NCBI RefSeq assembly: GCF_963677315.1
Contig: NZ_OY781939.1
Span: forward strand, 62,001 to 126,000
Direction: 5' to 3'
Origin: an uncultured Sphaerochaeta sp.
Lineage (GTDB): Bacteria > Spirochaetota > Spirochaetia > Sphaerochaetales > Sphaerochaetaceae
Length of the DNA: 64,000 bases
Shown piece by piece: positions 61,359 through 64,000 of the stretch; position 1 is the stretch's first letter; the number at the start of each line of letters is the position of its first letter. A model generated the notes under the pieces. It was not told where the DNA came from, did no database searches, and saw only the letters and a list, made by a program, of their open reading frames with translations. The translations under genes were made by a program, and so were the position numbers.

Positions 61359-62366
61359 CTATCCAACAAAGTTCAGGCAAACTGGCTGCTCAACAATAAT
61401 CCGATGATTGCATAATCCACACAGTCCTGTCCTGCGGTTGATTGGGTAGCTGGTAATTGAGTTGCTGCTACCGTTTGCAACCACGAGGTGAGCACCGGAA
61501 GGCGAGAAGGTAAAATTTCGGGGTTCCTTTTCTGTCTTGCAGTGGCCTATGAAACGCAATGTTCCATTCATGCTTTCACATCGGTAGATAGCGATACTGT
61601 CATGTCCCCGGTTGGAACAGTAGAGATAACGGTATTTCGCATCGAAATGAATGTCAGCCACGGTGTTTTCTTTTTTGTACCCAGGTTCAAGTGTGCTGAT
61701 TCGCTGGATCAGGGTAGGTTTCTCAGACAGCGCGTATACCAATACCTCAGATGAGAGTTCACTGGCTACATAGAGAAACTTCTCGTCCTTTGATAGTTCA
61801 AGGTGTCTGGGCCCACTTCCTGGTGGGGTGATGATAGTTCCTTTCTCTTCCATATCACTTTGATACCAAAGAACTCTGTCCAGTCCCAGGTCGGCTACAA
61901 AGAATGAGCTTCCATCCTTGGTGAATCTGCTGCTGTGAATATGGGATCTTTCCTGGCGGGTAGGGTGGGTTCCCTTACCGGTGAAGGATTTCTGAAAAAC
62001 CAAAGAAGGAGCATTAACAACGGAAAAGACCGTAAGCACTCCGTCTGCATAATTGGAAACAACAAGCATCGAATGATCAGGGCTGAGTGAGAGATGACAG
62101 GGAGAACCTCCTCCTGTTGGAAGGATGTAGAGTAGTTTGCATGTATGATCAGGGTACACTTGGATGGCGTATACGTGTCCGTCTGTCTCTGTCTCACTGA
62201 CGCTGTAAAGAATTTTTCTCTCAGTATCAAAACACTGGAAGGTAGGTTGTTCTATTTTCATGGAACCGGAGTGATAGGTCATAATTCCCATTCGTTCATC
62301 AAAGAGAAAGCAGTTCAGCCCCTCCACAGAATCAGAGACCCTGCTTCCTATTACCAGTGTTTCCAT
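61359..62366 (-). CDS. Lactonase/6-phosphogluconolactonase family beta-propeller
   Basis: A 335-residue seven-bladed propeller of the Pgl/YbhE type, with GGGSPCHLSLSPDHSMLVVSNYADGVLTVFSV, SHIHSSRFTKDGSSFFVADLGLDRVLWY, GSGPRHLELSKDEKFLYVASELSSEV and EKEPRNFTFSPSGAHLVVANGSSNSI. The repeated H-x-x-x and YVAS/V-VAN units are the lactonase family repeats. AAGGGG precedes the ATG at 62366. It may hydrolyse 6-phosphogluconolactone in the pentose phosphate pathway. It stands alone. Confidence 0.86.
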   Translation of the reverse strand: METLVIGSRVSDSVEGLNCFLFDERMGIMTYHSGSMKIEQPTFQCFDTERKILYSVSETETDGHVYAIQVYPDHTCKLLYILPTGGGSPCHLSLSPDHSMLVVSNYADGVLTVFSVVNAPSLVFQKSFTGKGTHPTRQERSHIHSSRFTKDGSSFFVADLGLDRVLWYQSDMEEKGTIITPPGSGPRHLELSKDEKFLYVASELSSEVLVYALSEKPTLIQRISTLEPGYKKENTVADIHFDAKYRYLYCSNRGHDSIAIYRCESMNGTLRFIGHCKTEKEPRNFTFSPSGAHLVVANGSSNSITSYPINRRTGLCGLCNHRIIVEQPVCLNFVG

Positions 62367-62503
62367 GATCAACCCCTTTTCTTTACGTGAATACAACGAG
62401 TGTAGTATATATATAATTAATTATCTACATCACTCTCCCACATAAAACCCAAATACCCACTGGACAGCAAGAGATTATTTCCGTATTATAGTCAGAGTAA
62501 TTC

Positions 62504-62575
62504 GGGCGCGTAACTCAGCGGGAGAGTGCTACCTTCACACGGTAGAAGTCGTTGGTTCAAACCCAATCGCGCCCA
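62504..62575 (+). tRNA. tRNA-Val (CAC)
   Basis: Acceptor GGGCGCG (62504-62510) pairs with CGCGCCC (62568-62574); D-arm ACTC/GAGT; anticodon stem CTACC/GGTAG with loop TTCACAC, giving anticodon CAC at 62536-62538; T-arm GTTGG/CCAAT with loop TTCAAAC. CCA is not encoded. It reads the GUG valine codon. Confidence 0.93.
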
Positions 62576-62605
62576 TTAGCAAATCTCTTATTTTTCGTTC
62601 ATATG

Positions 62606-62642
62606 AAAGCCATCCTCTAGGAAAAAGAGAATGGCTTTTTAT
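62606..62642 (+). terminator. Terminator after tRNA-Val
   Basis: AAAGCCAT and ATGGCTTT arms extended by TCT/AGA, with the T-run merged into the descending arm (ATGGCTTTTTAT). Confidence 0.75.
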
Positions 62643-62660
62643 TATTCTTTTTACTAATAT

Positions 62661-62720
62661 ACGGAGATTGCAACCAATACTTGTAATCTCCGTAATCATA
62701 GGATACAATCTTCCTATGAT
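62661..62720. repeat. Two tandem inverted repeats upstream of and over the ATPase start
   Basis: ACGGAGATTGCAA (62661-62673) pairs with TTGTAATCTCCGT (62681-62693) with one mismatch and a 7-base loop. ATCATAGGA (62695-62703) pairs perfectly with TCCTATGAT (62712-62720), which contains the ATG of the next gene. They are one base apart. Candidate operator pair or translation-blocking structure. Confidence 0.7.
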
Positions 62721-63912
62721 CGTACGAAAAATTGAACCAGTGATAAGGCGCTTAATGGGCGAGTATCCCGCTGTGACCATATTCGGCCCCCGCCAATGTG
62801 GCAAGACCACGTTGGCGCTTTCCCTGTACCCCGGTTTCTCTCACGCGAACCTCGAGGACTTGCAGACTCGCAAGCTTGCTGAGGAAGATCCGTACGAATT
62901 TTTCATTCGGTATCCTGAACCTGTTATAATCGATGAGATCCAAAGGGTCCCATCGTTGCTAAGCCTTGTACAGGTCCGCATAGATGAACGCAAGGAGATG
63001 GGACAATATATCATCACGGGAAGTCAGCAGATACGTTTGCAGAATACGGTCTCGCAATCTCTTGCCGGACGCACTGCTGTAGTCAACCTGCTACCTTTGT
63101 CGCTGGATGAGTTGGCAAATGCAGGTATTGCCATGGACCGCGATCAGCAACTGGTCTCTGGATTCATGCCTTATCTCTTCCAAGCTCCTGGGAGGACCCC
63201 ATCCGACTACTACCGGAGCTACCTTACCACCTACGTGGAGAGGGATGTCGCATCGGTGGGAGCTGTCCATGACCTCTCGCGTTTCCTTGCTTTTCTTACA
63301 CTTCTTGCGGGGAGGTGTGGCCAGTTGGTCAACAACTCGGCCTTGAGTGGCGAAGTTGGAGTCAGTAGCACGACAATAGGTTCCTGGCTTTCTATTCTTG
63401 AGGCATCGCATCTGGTGTATATCCTTAGGCCCTGGTTCACATCCCGCACCAGCCAAATTGTAAAGACCCCAAAGATCTATTTCTGTGATGTCGGGTTTGC
63501 TGCGCATCTTCTAGGTATCAGCACTCCTGCCCAGATGAATAGGGATCCTCTTATGGGCAAGCTATTTGAGAATATGATTGTAATGGAGGCGGTGAAAGCG
63601 CGCTACAACGCAGGTAAGAGCAACCAGCTGTACTTTTTCAGGAATAGCAACGGACTGGAAGTGGACCTCTTGGTCGGGCAACAGAGGAAGCTTATTCCTT
63701 ACGAGATTAAGAGCGGCAGGATTATGGATAGCAAGCACACGCTGAACCTGAAGAAGTTCATTTCCAAGTATCCTAATGATATCGCGGAAAACGGCGGTGT
63801 CATATATAGTGGGGAGTCAGTCGAGAGGTTCAAGGGGTATGCATATCGCAATTTCCATGACAGCACTCCATTATTTGAGGATAACGAACCTCCCTTCACT
63901 GTATCCTTCTAG
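62716..63912 (+). CDS. AAA+ ATPase with DUF4143 domain
   Basis: A 398-residue P-loop ATPase. Walker A is IFGPRQCGKTTLA near residue 21, Walker B is PVIIDEIQRVPSLL near residue 75, and the sensor is YIITGSQQIRLQ. The middle resembles a winged helix (LSGEVGVSSTTIGSWLSILE). The C-terminal DUF4143 has a PD-(D/E)XK-like pattern: GLEVDLLVG followed by PYEIKSGR. The biochemical role of such proteins is unsettled. The start at MIVRKI falls inside an inverted repeat. It lies just downstream of tRNA-Val, a common site for laterally acquired genes. Confidence 0.85.
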   Translation: MIVRKIEPVIRRLMGEYPAVTIFGPRQCGKTTLALSLYPGFSHANLEDLQTRKLAEEDPYEFFIRYPEPVIIDEIQRVPSLLSLVQVRIDERKEMGQYIITGSQQIRLQNTVSQSLAGRTAVVNLLPLSLDELANAGIAMDRDQQLVSGFMPYLFQAPGRTPSDYYRSYLTTYVERDVASVGAVHDLSRFLAFLTLLAGRCGQLVNNSALSGEVGVSSTTIGSWLSILEASHLVYILRPWFTSRTSQIVKTPKIYFCDVGFAAHLLGISTPAQMNRDPLMGKLFENMIVMEAVKARYNAGKSNQLYFFRNSNGLEVDLLVGQQRKLIPYEIKSGRIMDSKHTLNLKKFISKYPNDIAENGGVIYSGESVERFKGYAYRNFHDSTPLFEDNEPPFTVSF

Positions 63913-64000
63913 TGTGAGTTCAACGGTGCACCCTCTATTCAGGTGTTGATGATTTCATTATGCGACAATATGATTCGGGGCAGGGAATTGGATTTTCCGA

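Noticed and set aside
62504..63912. Genomic island integrated at tRNA-Val
   Set aside because: No integrase gene and no second copy of the tRNA 3' end were seen in the window; only the DUF4143 gene makes this site suspicious.

Overview
The window reads as a chromosomal segment of an anaerobic, carbohydrate-fermenting spirochaete, most likely of the Sphaerochaeta type. This is an inference from the style of the solute-binding proteins, TRAP and sugar ABC transport operons, an [FeFe]-hydrogenase operon, few visible respiratory genes and moderate GC content; no rRNA or marker gene fixes the species. About 60 genes, gene remnants or RNA genes are supported, densely packed, often with ATGA-type overlaps, and with several convergent pairs whose 3' ends overlap.

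Layout. 1-2624: a TRAP-TAXI uptake operon on the minus strand (fused permease running off the edge, DUF1850, binding protein). 2807-4946: a UbiA/MenA-like prenyltransferase converging on an MFS carrier. 5026-10449: a catabolic unit with a FadR-type GntR repressor divergent from dctP-dctQ-dctM, an SDR dehydrogenase and an N-acetylneuraminate-lyase-like aldolase; two near-identical GntR operators sit in the divergent region. 10578-12790: a DUF4386 membrane protein with an FNR-like box, a convergent Crp/Fnr regulator and an SDR. 12859-15379: a two-component system followed by a small Gly-rich exported protein. 15593-19345: CoA-disulfide-reductase/NADH-oxidase-like flavoprotein, a flavodoxin, a TsaC/Sua5 protein with an extra N-terminal region, and a GNAT acetyltransferase.

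19387-23798 is the accessory island: an intact RelB/RelE-type toxin-antitoxin pair, a BrnT/BrnA pair in which brnT carries an internal deletion with frameshift and brnA is split by a complete 2572-bp IS66 element (18-bp perfect terminal repeats, 8-bp target duplication), then yjbQ. The island is bracketed by a roughly 92-bp diverged direct repeat whose left copy holds a remnant of the yjbQ 3' end.

24063-29483 encodes a hydrogenase set: NuoE-like HydC, a 1051-residue HydB in which a NuoF-like diaphorase is fused to a GltD/NfnB-like NAD(P)H:ferredoxin-type module, and HydA with a canonical H-cluster. This is the strongest candidate for an unusual system, an electron-bifurcating or confurcating enzyme with both NAD and NADP entry points on one chain. 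It is followed by a YhaO/YhaN (SbcD/SbcC-like) pair and a TPR lipoprotein.

35986-55989 is mostly carbohydrate use and envelope transport: a LacI regulator divergent from a sugar ABC importer plus LacZ-type beta-galactosidase, an MFS carrier, an orphan cNMP-binding protein, a TolC-adaptor-RND efflux operon ending in a small PII-like gene, an MscS channel, and GH43 / six-hairpin glycosidase / YczE genes. 55992-58785 holds ddc and dat for 1,3-diaminopropane synthesis. 59110-61306 is an ABC transporter with a YtrA-type GntR regulator and a small membrane protein. 61359-63912 holds a lactonase, tRNA-Val(CAC) and a DUF4143 ATPase preceded by two tandem inverted repeats.
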